From the NCBI GenBank assembly GCA_964454005.1, contig CAYVQE010000013.1, forward strand, positions 12,265-76,264: 64,000 bases of DNA. Reading direction: 5' to 3'. Shown piece after piece: positions 52,458 through 60,485 of this stretch. Source of the stretch: CAYVQE01 sp964454005. Lineage in GTDB: Bacteria > Myxococcota > B64-G9. Under the pieces are notes generated by a model. It did no database searches. It saw only the letters and a program-made list of their open reading frames with translations, and was not told the origin of the DNA. The first letter of the stretch is position 1, and the number at the start of each line of letters is the position of its first letter. A program made the translations under genes and the position numbers.

Positions 52458-53396
52458 ATGAGAACCCTGATCGAGACATTGCTGGTGTGCATCCTGGCCG
52501 CGCCCATCGGCGCCTGCGGCGGCGGCTCGGACGCCAAGAACAACTGTTTGGACGACCAGGACTGCCTGGACGGACGCAGGTGCAACTTCGACGCCCTGGC
52601 GGAGCTGGGCCAGTGCATGGACGCCACCCTGGACGGCTTCTTCATGTGCTCGGCGCAGAATCCCTGCCCGTTCGGGCAGTGGTGTTTCAACGGGCTGTGC
52701 GCCCCGGGCTGCATGTCCAACGCCGATTGCGCCGACAATCAGTACTGCGACACCACCGGCGCTACCGGGGCGGCCAACGACCAAATGTGCGTCAACAAGC
52801 AGGTGCCCGCTTGCGACGGCGACGGCGATTGCGCCGCCAACCAGACCTGCGTGCAGGGCCTGTGCAGCGCCGTGGCTGTCGAGGCCCAGTGCACCCCGCG
52901 GCCGGACGGGCAGGACGGCTGCGACCAGTTCTCCATCTGCCTGGACATGGGCGAGGTGGATCAAGAGGTCAACACCTGCGTAACCTTTCCGCCCTGCCCG
53001 CAGGACGGGGCCTGCCCGGTGGGCCAGGTCGGCTCGGTCTGCAACGAAGAGGACATCCCCGGCAAGGCCCGCATCTGCCTGACGGGCTTATGCAAGAGCG
53101 GCGCCAACTGCCCCGCGAGCTTCAACTGCCTCATCCCGGGTGGCGGCGAACTCGGCATGTGCTCCGACGGCAGCCTGGGGATGCCCTGCCTGCAGGCCGG
53201 TGATTGCCAGAGCGGTCTCGGCTGCACGGGCGCCATGGGCGGCCTGCCGGGCTTTTGCACGCCGGGCGGCGGCGACGACTGCGAGGCTGCCGGTGGGACC
53301 TGCGTGGACACCATGACCGGCGGCGACTGCCCGGCCGGCACGGACGTGGACGGCACCAAGAGCTGTGGGGTCATGACCGAGATGTGCTGCATCTGA
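52458..53396 (+). CDS. Cys-rich lipoprotein
   Basis: 312 residues. Signal ends PIGAC; ATG 52458 has GAGGAG upstream, and a second ATG at 52437 would add seven residues. More than thirty Cys are arranged in short units (CLDDQDCLDGRRC, CPFGQWCFNGLCAPGC, CDGDGDCAANQTCVQGLC, CLQAGDCQSGLGC), typical of myxobacterial Cys-rich surface lipoproteins. It lies in the sigma-factor/caspase module and may be its surface sensor or target. It is followed by a strong hairpin. Confidence 0.75.
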   Translation: MRTLIETLLVCILAAPIGACGGGSDAKNNCLDDQDCLDGRRCNFDALAELGQCMDATLDGFFMCSAQNPCPFGQWCFNGLCAPGCMSNADCADNQYCDTTGATGAANDQMCVNKQVPACDGDGDCAANQTCVQGLCSAVAVEAQCTPRPDGQDGCDQFSICLDMGEVDQEVNTCVTFPPCPQDGACPVGQVGSVCNEEDIPGKARICLTGLCKSGANCPASFNCLIPGGGELGMCSDGSLGMPCLQAGDCQSGLGCTGAMGGLPGFCTPGGGDDCEAAGGTCVDTMTGGDCPAGTDVDGTKSCGVMTEMCCI

Positions 53397-53402
53397 GCGC
53401 GC

Positions 53403-53440
53403 CCGGGAGCGGGCGCCACCTCCCTTGCGCCCGCTCCCGG
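53403..53440 (+). terminator. Strong 14-bp GC-rich hairpin between lipoprotein and membrane-protein genes
   Basis: Bases 53403-53416 pair perfectly with 53427-53440, 14 bp with a 10-base loop (CACCTCCCTT), seven bases after the lipoprotein stop and 25 before the next GTG. It is the strongest stem in the window. It could terminate transcription, protect a processed 3' end, or set the ratio between the two halves of the module. Confidence 0.65.
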
Positions 53441-53465
53441 CCCTCGTTCCCAAGCCGGAGGACAC

Positions 53466-54107
53466 GTGAGAGCAGACCAAGAGCGCAAGCTGGATCGCCT
53501 CATGGCCGGGTCGCCCGACCTTTCGGTGCAGGAAAAGGAGGCCATGCTCGGCGCCCTGCTGACCGATTCGAACCAGCCGGCCGGATCCGCGTCCAGATGG
53601 GTGTGGGCCCGCTGGTCGATGGCGACCGCTGCCGCGGTCGCCGTCGTGTTGTTGGTGGTGCTCCTGCCGTCCGAGGCCCCCCGGGTGGACGGCTTCACCA
53701 CCCGGGGCGGCAGCCAAGGGCCCGCATTTACCTTGACCTGCAAGGCGCCGCCGCAAGGCGGTGGCCCGGGTCTGCGGTGTGCCCGGGACAGCTTGCTCGC
53801 GTTTCGGCTCGCGCCCCAGCCAGACGCGACCCACTTCTCGGCCGCGGGCCTGGGGCCCGACGCCAAGCTGCGCTACTACTTCCCGTCCCGGACCACCGGT
53901 AGCCTGCCCCTGCAAGGCGAACCGCTCGGCGCCCGCGGGGTGGTCCTGGGCGCCGACCACCCGGCCGGCGCCTATCGGGTCTTCGGTTGCTATACCGAGG
54001 GCCCAATCGAGCCGGATCGCATCCGGGCGGCCATCGAAGCCCGGCTCGCCGGCCGACCGTTCGACCTGCCGCTCGTGGAGCGGCGCTTCGAGGTGGTGGC
54101 GCCATGA
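53466..54107 (+). CDS. Single-pass membrane protein, possible anti-sigma factor
   Basis: 213 residues from GTG 53466, preceded by GGAGG. A cytoplasmic N-terminal helical region (QERKLDRLMAGSPDLSVQEKEAML) and one membrane helix (TAAAVAVVLLVVLLP) are followed by an extracytoplasmic beta domain. This topology and the position next to a sigma-factor gene suggest an anti-sigma role, but no zinc-binding HxxxCxxC motif is present, so this is inference. Its stop overlaps the caspase gene start (ATGA). Confidence 0.6.
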   Translation: MRADQERKLDRLMAGSPDLSVQEKEAMLGALLTDSNQPAGSASRWVWARWSMATAAAVAVVLLVVLLPSEAPRVDGFTTRGGSQGPAFTLTCKAPPQGGGPGLRCARDSLLAFRLAPQPDATHFSAAGLGPDAKLRYYFPSRTTGSLPLQGEPLGARGVVLGADHPAGAYRVFGCYTEGPIEPDRIRAAIEARLAGRPFDLPLVERRFEVVAP

Positions 54108-55681
54108 AGGCAGCCCTGTTCACCTTCCTGGCGATCACCCTGGCCCTGTCGACTCCGGTTGCCGCGTCGGATTCGGTGATCTACGGGATCCACATCGGGG
54201 TCAACCAGCCGCCGGCAGGTTCGGCTCTGCCCGTGCTCTCCTACGCCGACGACGACGCCGCCCGCTTCCACGATTTCACAGCGTCTTTCGCCCAGCGCGC
54301 CTTGTTGTTCACCGTCCTCGATACCGACAGCCAGCGCCTCCATCCACACCTGGCCGCCATGAGCAGCCCGCCCAGGAGGGCCGCCCTGGAAACGGCCCTG
54401 GCCCAGCTCGTCCCCGCGCTGCAAGCCGACCGCCGCGCTGGCCGATCCCCTGTGGTCTTCTTCACCTTCTCGGGCCACGGTGTCGCCGACACGGGCCAGA
54501 CCCACCTGGCCCTGTTGGACGACACCATCGACCAGGCGTGGATCGAACGTCACCTGCTGGCCCTGCCGGCCCAGGCGATCCACCTGGTCGTGGACGCCTG
54601 CCACGCCGAAGGCCTGGTCACATCGCGCGGGGCCATCGCCGGGGAGATGAGCGCGACGACTCGGGAGTTCGACGAAGAAGAACGGGTAGCGCTGCTGCGG
54701 ACCGGAATCCTCGAACGCTACCCGCACGTGGGCGCCCTGCTGGCGTCCAGCGCCGGGAGGCAGAGCCACGAGTGGTCCGCCATCCGCTCGGGGGTTTTCA
54801 CCCACGAGCTGCTCAGCGCGCTGTCCGGCGCAGCCGACGTGAACGTGGACGGCCGGATCGCCTACTCGGAGGCGGCGGCTTTCATCGCAGCGGCCAACCG
54901 CCAGGTGACCGATCCGCGCGCCCGCCCCCGGGTGATCAGCCTGCCGCCGAAGCATGATCTCAACGCGCCGCTCATGGCGCTTGCGTGGATCGAGCGGAAA
55001 GGCTTGCTGGGCGGTCGGGCGGGCGGACTGGGGCACTTCCAGATCGAGGACGATCGCGGCGTGCGGCTGATCGACGCGCACCTGGAGCCGCACGCGCTGC
55101 TGCGCCTGGTGGTGCCCACCACCACCCGGCTGTGGCTGCGCTCGGGCGACAGGGAGGCCGCATTCCAGGCCCGACCCGGCGAGACCACCAACCTCGCTTC
55201 GCTGAGCTTCGCACCGCTGCGGGCCAAGGCCCGTGGCGCCGCGGCCGACGCCCTCCGGCGCGGTCTGTTCGCCCACCCCTACGGGCCCGGCTACTACCGC
55301 GGCTGGGTGGACCGACGCGATGAGCCGGGGGTCCCGTTCGCGCCCGACCCCGACGCCGAGATCCGCGCGTCTGCCGAGGCAGACAGCAAGCTGCCCTCCA
55401 TCGTGCTGCTGACCGGCGTGGGTCTGAGCCTGGCGGCCACGGCGGTCTTCGGCGGCCTGGCCATCGACGCCCACCTGGACTACGAGGGCACCACCCTGGA
55501 ACGCCCAGCCAAGCGCGCCATGGACCGGCTGGAGCTGTACCGGGGTCTGGCCATCGGCAGCGGGGTCCTGTGCGCCGGCCTGGCCATCACCGGTTGGCTG
55601 CTGTGGCCGGACGCGCAGCTGCAGCTGGCCCCGGCGGCGAGCCCCGTTGGCGCCGGCCTGGCATTCCGGTATCGCTTCTGA
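54104..55681 (+). CDS. Caspase-fold (C14-like) protease with C-terminal membrane helices
   Basis: 525 residues. Signal peptide ending PVAAS, then a caspase/metacaspase p20-like fold: GIHIGVNQP opening, SYADDDAARFHDF, catalytic H125 in FSGHG and C166 in VVDACHAE. An EF-hand-like loop DVNVDGRIAYSEA follows. The C-terminal half has a beta-rich region and two hydrophobic helices (IVLLTGVGLSLAATAVFGG, GLAIGSGVLCAGLAITGWLL). The catalytic domain should therefore sit outside the cytoplasm. ATGA overlap with the preceding membrane protein implies coupling. A role in signalling or cell death is speculative. Confidence 0.85.
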   Translation: MKAALFTFLAITLALSTPVAASDSVIYGIHIGVNQPPAGSALPVLSYADDDAARFHDFTASFAQRALLFTVLDTDSQRLHPHLAAMSSPPRRAALETALAQLVPALQADRRAGRSPVVFFTFSGHGVADTGQTHLALLDDTIDQAWIERHLLALPAQAIHLVVDACHAEGLVTSRGAIAGEMSATTREFDEEERVALLRTGILERYPHVGALLASSAGRQSHEWSAIRSGVFTHELLSALSGAADVNVDGRIAYSEAAAFIAAANRQVTDPRARPRVISLPPKHDLNAPLMALAWIERKGLLGGRAGGLGHFQIEDDRGVRLIDAHLEPHALLRLVVPTTTRLWLRSGDREAAFQARPGETTNLASLSFAPLRAKARGAAADALRRGLFAHPYGPGYYRGWVDRRDEPGVPFAPDPDAEIRASAEADSKLPSIVLLTGVGLSLAATAVFGGLAIDAHLDYEGTTLERPAKRAMDRLELYRGLAIGSGVLCAGLAITGWLLWPDAQLQLAPAASPVGAGLAFRYRF

Positions 55682-55683
55682 GG

Positions 55684-55746
55684 AGCTATCCCCGCGAGAC
55701 CGCCGAGCCCTTCATGGGCGCCCGCTGCTGCTGGGACATCCCCTGA
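55684..55746 (+). pseudogene. Relic of the 3' end of an FGE-like gene
   Basis: Three bases after the caspase stop, a 63-base stretch reads SYPRETAEPFMGARCCWDIP then stop. It matches the end of the gene at 50078-51475 (SHPRATVEPFMGTRCCWDIP) with eight mismatches in about 66 bases. No start or upstream part is present. It marks a recombination joint at the edge of the sigma/caspase block. Confidence 0.8.
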
Positions 55747-55774
55747 GCCGGCCAGCCCGCGCCGATTGCGCGGT

Positions 55775-56773
55775 TCAGCTCAGAGGGATGCCGGTCTTGT
55801 CGGCGATTCGCTCTGCCAGGGTCTTGAAGTCAGCGTAGGCGGACTGAACCGCACGGGCGTGGGAACCGATCGCTCCGTCGGCCGGCTTCAGAAAAAACAT
55901 CGGCTTGCGGGCTTCTTGGGCCATCGGCATGAGGCTCCGGTAGTGCTTCAACATGGCCAGACAATGCGGATCCCGTTCGATTCGAACCCGTCTCGGACCG
56001 ACTTGCTGGCCCAGCACCGACCGTCGGTACTCCTGGGGAATCCTCTTGATCCATCGTTCATAGGCCTTTACCGGGCGATCCAATCGTACCGAGTGCTGCA
56101 GCACGACATAGCCCTGGGGCCGCATTTCCCCGGCCGGCAGGGCGAGGTCGGCGGCGGGATTCTTCTCGATCCGGTCCCGCCACTGTCCGCGCCATCTCCG
56201 TAGCGTCGGTCCGAGGTTTTTCAAGCCCTGCAGCGAGAAGAGATCCGGGGACAGGGGGACCACGATGTGATCGGCCGCGATCAGAGCCGCTCTGTTGATG
56301 GCACCCAAGTTGGGCCCCAGATCGACGAGGGCGACGTCCGCCTCACACCGCTCCACCGCTGCCTGCAGTATCCGCCAAAACGCGGAAATGACCCGAAACG
56401 CCCGTTCCTCGCCGTCCGCACACTTGGGCCACTGTTGCGACAGCTCGTCCTCGAAGGACGACAATGACAGATCGCCCACGACCAGATCCAGACCTTCGGC
56501 GATGGGTTCGACCTGGGCGGATTCGATGTCACCGGTACCGCGAAGCAGCGGTCGGATGATCCCGAAGATGGTCTCCGATTCCGCCGGACCATCCCAAAAC
56601 GCCTCGAGTTGATCTTCATCGAGAAAGGCGGCGGTCAAGTTGCCTTGCGGGTCCAGATCGGCGACCACCACCCGCAAACCGAGTTCCGTGTACATCCAGG
56701 CGAGGTGATACACCAGCGAGGTCTTGCCGACGCCCCCCTTGTTGTTGAAGAAGGTCACCACCGGCACCGTCAT
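55775..56773 (-). CDS. ParA/MinD-like ATPase
   Basis: 332 residues. Deviant Walker A NNKGGVGKTSL (K12 and K17), ADLDPQGNLT switch region and VALVDLGPNLGAINRAAL Walker B region place it in the ParA/Soj branch. The C-terminal 100 residues are a longer, charged extension (YERWIKRIPQEYRRSVLGQQVG). No ParB gene or parS-like repeats are nearby, so chromosome or plasmid partition is doubtful. Its ATG at 56773 overlaps the stop of the AlbA_2 gene (ATGA). GC content is clearly lower than that of the neighbours. Confidence 0.85.
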   Translation of the reverse strand: MTVPVVTFFNNKGGVGKTSLVYHLAWMYTELGLRVVVADLDPQGNLTAAFLDEDQLEAFWDGPAESETIFGIIRPLLRGTGDIESAQVEPIAEGLDLVVGDLSLSSFEDELSQQWPKCADGEERAFRVISAFWRILQAAVERCEADVALVDLGPNLGAINRAALIAADHIVVPLSPDLFSLQGLKNLGPTLRRWRGQWRDRIEKNPAADLALPAGEMRPQGYVVLQHSVRLDRPVKAYERWIKRIPQEYRRSVLGQQVGPRRVRIERDPHCLAMLKHYRSLMPMAQEARKPMFFLKPADGAIGSHARAVQSAYADFKTLAERIADKTGIPLS

Positions 56774-57966
56774 CGCGCACTCCGGATCGTCACCCCGACA
56801 TGGGTATCCTCGACTTCGAACTCGAGTTCAGGATTTCCGTTTCTTCTCAGAGCGGCTTTGGCCTTGGCAATGCCCACGCCGAATCGTTGAACCAAGCCGA
56901 GGTTCTTCATCGCTTCGGCCAGGTGTGGATTGCGGTAGTCGGTGATGTTCGGCTGCCCGAAGTTGTCGCGATTGACAAGTCCGTAAGGCCCTCCCGGGCT
57001 CTGAACCTCCACTCGATCCTGGAACCAATGCACGCGCACGGGCGCATGAGTCCCCTCGTAGTTGCGGTGCATGATGGCGTTTCTGGACAGCTGCTGAAGG
57101 GCCACCAGGGGATAGTCGGGACGGCGCTCATCGGTGGTCACCCCTTCGATGTCCATGGCGATCTGAATATGGGCCTCGAAGACATCCTCCAGCTTGCTCG
57201 TCAGCTCCAAGATCGGACCGCTGATCTCCTTCTGATCCTTGATCGGAGCGTCGAGATCCTCGCCGTCGAAACGAATGAACTGAATGTACGAACAGGCCAA
57301 GTGGTCCCGCGGCTGAAGCCCCGATACGAGCAAGCCGACAACGGTCGGCACCGGTTCCGGATCGGCCGTCAGGAAGCGCAAGGATCGCGCCTGGTCGATC
57401 CAGTCGCGCTGGTTCTCCTCCAGGACGTCCCGGCTCACGCTGGCCGCCAAGTAGTCATTGATGAATCCGTCCCGATCCATATCCTCCAGCGACGCGCTCG
57501 CAACCGCCTGCAGATCGAATGGCAGATCGGTCGAACGCCTCCGCTCGCTCAACCGCCTTTCTTCGTCGCGACTGGCGACGGCACGCCTCGGCCCGACCCT
57601 GATCCAAACGCGTCCCTTGTAACGCACCGGCGGTGACCGGGACGGCTCGACCTGAACCACGGCCACTTCACAGCCAGCCAACTTTTTTTTCTGGACGATC
57701 AACTCGGGGAATGGGGTGATGTTGCCGTCCGACCGCATGTCCGCCAGCTGACGCAGCAGACCGTCGGTAATTTCCAGTTCGGCGCAGGAGCCGTCGTCCT
57801 TGACTCCGATGAAGACGACCCCTGGCGCCTGATTGCCCGGCAGGTCGTTGGCGAAAGCACAAACAGCCTCCCGAATGCGCCCGGGATTGGAAAGCGACTC
57901 CTTGCGTTCAACTCGATCGGACTCCAGATCCCGCATGAGTGCTTCCAGTTGGGTGTCCGATAACAC
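56770..57966 (-). CDS. AlbA_2 (Schlafen-like) plus HATPase_c_4 protein
   Basis: 398 residues from GTG 57966, preferred over ATG 57990 because GGGAGG lies six bases upstream of it. The N-terminal AlbA_2/Schlafen-type domain spans about 12-130 (ESDRVERKES, REAVCAFANDL, GVVFIGVKDDG). The C-terminal HATPase_c_4 module is at about 265-390 (QLSRNAIMHRNYEG, RVEVQSPGG, NPHLAEAMKNLGLVQRFGVGI). This is the COG2865-like architecture, usually called a transcriptional regulator but often seen in mobile and defence contexts. It forms a two-gene operon with the ParA-like ATPase, in lower-GC DNA. Confidence 0.85.
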   Translation of the reverse strand: MLSDTQLEALMRDLESDRVERKESLSNPGRIREAVCAFANDLPGNQAPGVVFIGVKDDGSCAELEITDGLLRQLADMRSDGNITPFPELIVQKKKLAGCEVAVVQVEPSRSPPVRYKGRVWIRVGPRRAVASRDEERRLSERRRSTDLPFDLQAVASASLEDMDRDGFINDYLAASVSRDVLEENQRDWIDQARSLRFLTADPEPVPTVVGLLVSGLQPRDHLACSYIQFIRFDGEDLDAPIKDQKEISGPILELTSKLEDVFEAHIQIAMDIEGVTTDERRPDYPLVALQQLSRNAIMHRNYEGTHAPVRVHWFQDRVEVQSPGGPYGLVNRDNFGQPNITDYRNPHLAEAMKNLGLVQRFGVGIAKAKAALRRNGNPELEFEVEDTHVGVTIRSAR

Positions 57967-57998
57967 GGAGTTCCTCCCAGCTTGCTCCATCCGGACGC

Positions 57999-58029
57999 AT
58001 CATACCACGCGGCCCGAAGGATTTTCCAA
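57999..58029 (-). promoter_or_regulatory. Promoter of the AlbA_2/ParA operon
   Basis: On the minus strand, TTGGAA (58029-58024) and TATGAT (58004-57999) are separated by 19 bases. Transcription would start near 57991, giving a short leader with GGGAGG before the GTG at 57966. The fit of promoter, ribosome site and GTG supports the shorter start. Confidence 0.5.
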
Positions 58030-58059
58030 ATGGCGCAGCAGGTCAGCAGGCATGTCGCC

Positions 58060-59358
58060 TCACTCGGCCACCGGCTTTTGCTTGAGCAGCGCGTAGAGCG
58101 CGCTGCGGTAGGCCGCGCGATCCCACTGGCCGGCCGAACGCAGCGGCAGTCCTTCCAGCCGCAGGGCGAAGCTGGGGCGTTCGACGTTGTAGGCCGGGAT
58201 GGCGGCGAGCTGCGGTTCGGCCGGGGCCAGCAGCCGCTCGCGCAAAGCCCAGAACGGCAGCCAGTAGGCGCGCCGCTCGATCAGCGGGAAGATCAGCGAG
58301 TGCACCCGGGGCTGGCGCTGGGCCTGATCGCCGGGCGGCAGCGGGGCGAACAGCACCTCGATGCGGCCGGCGATGCCGTCCCAGTCGCTGCGCAGCCAGC
58401 CGGCGCGAAAGTAATCGTAGGCGCTGTCGGCCGCCGGCGCCCGCTGCCGGTCGCGGCGGTAGGCCCGGCCGATGTCCTCCTGGTGCAGCATGACCCCGCC
58501 GTTGGGCGCGGTCATGGGGTAGACCCGCAGCCCGGCCACGCTGGCCAGCCAGGCCGATTCGCCCACGTAGGGCGGCCCGGGGTCGATGCCGTCGGCTGCC
58601 GCGGCCAGACCCAGCAGCAGCACCGTGTAGCCCTTGTCCGGCTCGCGCCAGGCGCGCACCACCCGGGCGGCGGCCGGCGGCTCCAGCGCCGCGGCGCCCA
58701 TGGCCAGCACCTCGGCGTGCAGCAAGCGGCGCACGGGCGGGTCGGCCAGGTCGTACTCGGCCTCATCGTCCCACAGCCAGCGGCGCTGCTCGACCACCTC
58801 GGGCGACGGCCGTTCGAAGGCGGCGTCGGCCGCCGGCAGCCGCAGCGCGGCGGCATCGTCCGGCAGCACCACCAGGCCGAAGGCGAAGTTGGAGCGCCGG
58901 CCCAGCCAGACCCCCTGCAGCCGGCTGGTCAGCCCGGCCGCCGGCACCGCCTTGGTCACCGGCTGGTGTTCTTCGGCGTCGACCTGTAGGCGCCACTGCA
59001 CCCGGTACTCGATGTGCAGCGCCACCTCGAAGCGCAGCCGGCGGGCGAAGCGCTCGTAGTCGAAGTACAGCTCGCCCAGGCTGCCGCGCGGCACGGCCCG
59101 CTCGGCGGCCAGCGCGGCGGCCAGCTTCTCGTGTTCGGCGACCAGCGCATCGCGGCGCTGGCGCAGCGCATCGCGTTCCGCGACGCAAGCGGCGGCCCGC
59201 TCGCGGCTTTGGCGCAACGCGTCGGCCAGGGCATCGCGCTCGGCGGCGAGATGTACCCCGCGCCACAGCGCCAAGCCCCCGGCCGCGGCCAGCAGCACGA
59301 GCGCGGCCAGCCACACGATCCAGCCGCGGCCGCCGGGCTGCTCGGCCGCCGCGCTCAC
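58060..59358 (-). CDS. Unknown single-pass membrane protein with coiled coil
   Basis: 432 residues. One N-terminal membrane helix (WIVWLAALVLLAAAGGLALW) without a cleavage site is followed by a coiled coil of about 60 residues rich in Ala, Glu and Arg (RDALADALRQSRERAAACVAERDALRQRRDAL). A large beta-containing domain comes next (FDYERFARRLRFEVALHIEYRVQWRLQVD). The ATG at 59358 overlaps the preceding stop (ATGA), so it is co-translated with the gene at 59355-60335. The family is not recognised; it is probably anchored in the inner membrane and faces the periplasm. Confidence 0.65.
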   Translation of the reverse strand: MSAAAEQPGGRGWIVWLAALVLLAAAGGLALWRGVHLAAERDALADALRQSRERAAACVAERDALRQRRDALVAEHEKLAAALAAERAVPRGSLGELYFDYERFARRLRFEVALHIEYRVQWRLQVDAEEHQPVTKAVPAAGLTSRLQGVWLGRRSNFAFGLVVLPDDAAALRLPAADAAFERPSPEVVEQRRWLWDDEAEYDLADPPVRRLLHAEVLAMGAAALEPPAAARVVRAWREPDKGYTVLLLGLAAAADGIDPGPPYVGESAWLASVAGLRVYPMTAPNGGVMLHQEDIGRAYRRDRQRAPAADSAYDYFRAGWLRSDWDGIAGRIEVLFAPLPPGDQAQRQPRVHSLIFPLIERRAYWLPFWALRERLLAPAEPQLAAIPAYNVERPSFALRLEGLPLRSAGQWDRAAYRSALYALLKQKPVAE

Positions 59359-60335
59359 CGCGGCCCCTCCAGCACGTGTTGCGCCGCTCGTTCGGCCTCG
59401 CGCTCGACGAACTCCAGCACCCGGTAGCGGTAGGCGCGCAGGATGCTGTCCAGCTTCGGTTGCAGCCGGCGCTGGTTCCAGTCACCCAGGGCCCGGCGCA
59501 GCGCGTCGGCGAAGGCTTCCGGCTGGGGCTCACCGGTCAGGCGGCGGTCGATCCACTCCAGCGCGCGGGCGGACACCTTGGCGGCCAGCATGCCGGCCAG
59601 CCCGGCCAGCATGTCGGCCCAGTCGGGCGGCAGCTGCAGCTCGGCCACCGCCAGCCAGTGGGCGCCGCGGCGGGCCAGCTCGCCGGCGGCCACCGCGATG
59701 CGGCTCTTCTGGGCGTCGCTCAACACCACCCCGGGCAGCCCGCCGATGATGGCCGCGGTGAGCTGCTCGCGGGTGGCATCGGCGGCCACCAGCCGCTCGA
59801 CCGGGATGGCGCGCACCGCGGCCTCGACCTTGCCGCGCAGCTTCTGATCGAAGTGCAAGCCCAGATCCGAAGCGATGATCTGGCGGAAACAGCGCAGCAT
59901 CTCGCGCCGCGTCTGCTGCTCGACCGCCCGCGCCCATTCGACCAGCTGGCCGCGCACCGCGGCCGGGTCGATCAACCCGCCGGTCAGCTCGCCCGCCCGC
60001 CGCTTGAACTGCGGGTCCTCGCCCACGACCTTCCAGCTCACCTCGCGCCGGTCGCGGATGGCGGCCGCCAACTCGGCCAGCTCGCGACCGGCTTCTTCGA
60101 GCGCCGCTTGCCGCCGCTCGACGAAGCCCCGCCGCCAGCGCTGCAGCCGCTCGGCGTAGTCGGCCCGCAGCCGGGCGTCGTAGTCGCGCAGGGTGGCCCG
60201 CACCGCCTGCTGGTGCTGCACCGTCCAGGGGATCTCCGGGCTCGGCTGGGCCGCCGCACCGGCCGCCCAGCCCAACAGCACCACCCCGAACCACCGCGCT
60301 CCGCCGCCCGTCGGCATCCAAGCCTTCGATCGCAT
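59355..60335 (-). CDS. Unknown secreted helical protein
   Basis: 326 residues. The ATG at 60335 follows GGGGAG and gives a signal peptide ending AAGAAAQ. The mature protein is almost entirely helical and highly charged (RATLRDYDARLRADYAERLQRWRRGFVERRQAALEEAG in part), with Ala-rich helices later. No enzyme motif. It is coupled by ATGA to the membrane protein downstream, and probably works with it in the periplasm. It is divergent from the gene at 60486. Confidence 0.65.
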   Translation of the reverse strand: MRSKAWMPTGGGARWFGVVLLGWAAGAAAQPSPEIPWTVQHQQAVRATLRDYDARLRADYAERLQRWRRGFVERRQAALEEAGRELAELAAAIRDRREVSWKVVGEDPQFKRRAGELTGGLIDPAAVRGQLVEWARAVEQQTRREMLRCFRQIIASDLGLHFDQKLRGKVEAAVRAIPVERLVAADATREQLTAAIIGGLPGVVLSDAQKSRIAVAAGELARRGAHWLAVAELQLPPDWADMLAGLAGMLAAKVSARALEWIDRRLTGEPQPEAFADALRRALGDWNQRRLQPKLDSILRAYRYRVLEFVEREAERAAQHVLEGPR

Positions 60336-60485
60336 CGCATCTCCCCGACCGCCGGCTGGTTCGGCGATCCTGTCGTGCGCTCCACCTTCCAGCACAGCAC
60401 GAGACGGGCGCCGGCTCAAGCCGGCTTGCCAGCCGTGCGGAGACGGTGGCAAGATCGGGCGCTGCATGCGCGGGAGCCTTTCAGC

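Noticed and set aside
55775..56773. Plasmid or chromosome partition locus
   Set aside because: No ParB gene and no parS-like repeats are present; the partner is an AlbA_2/HATPase protein instead.
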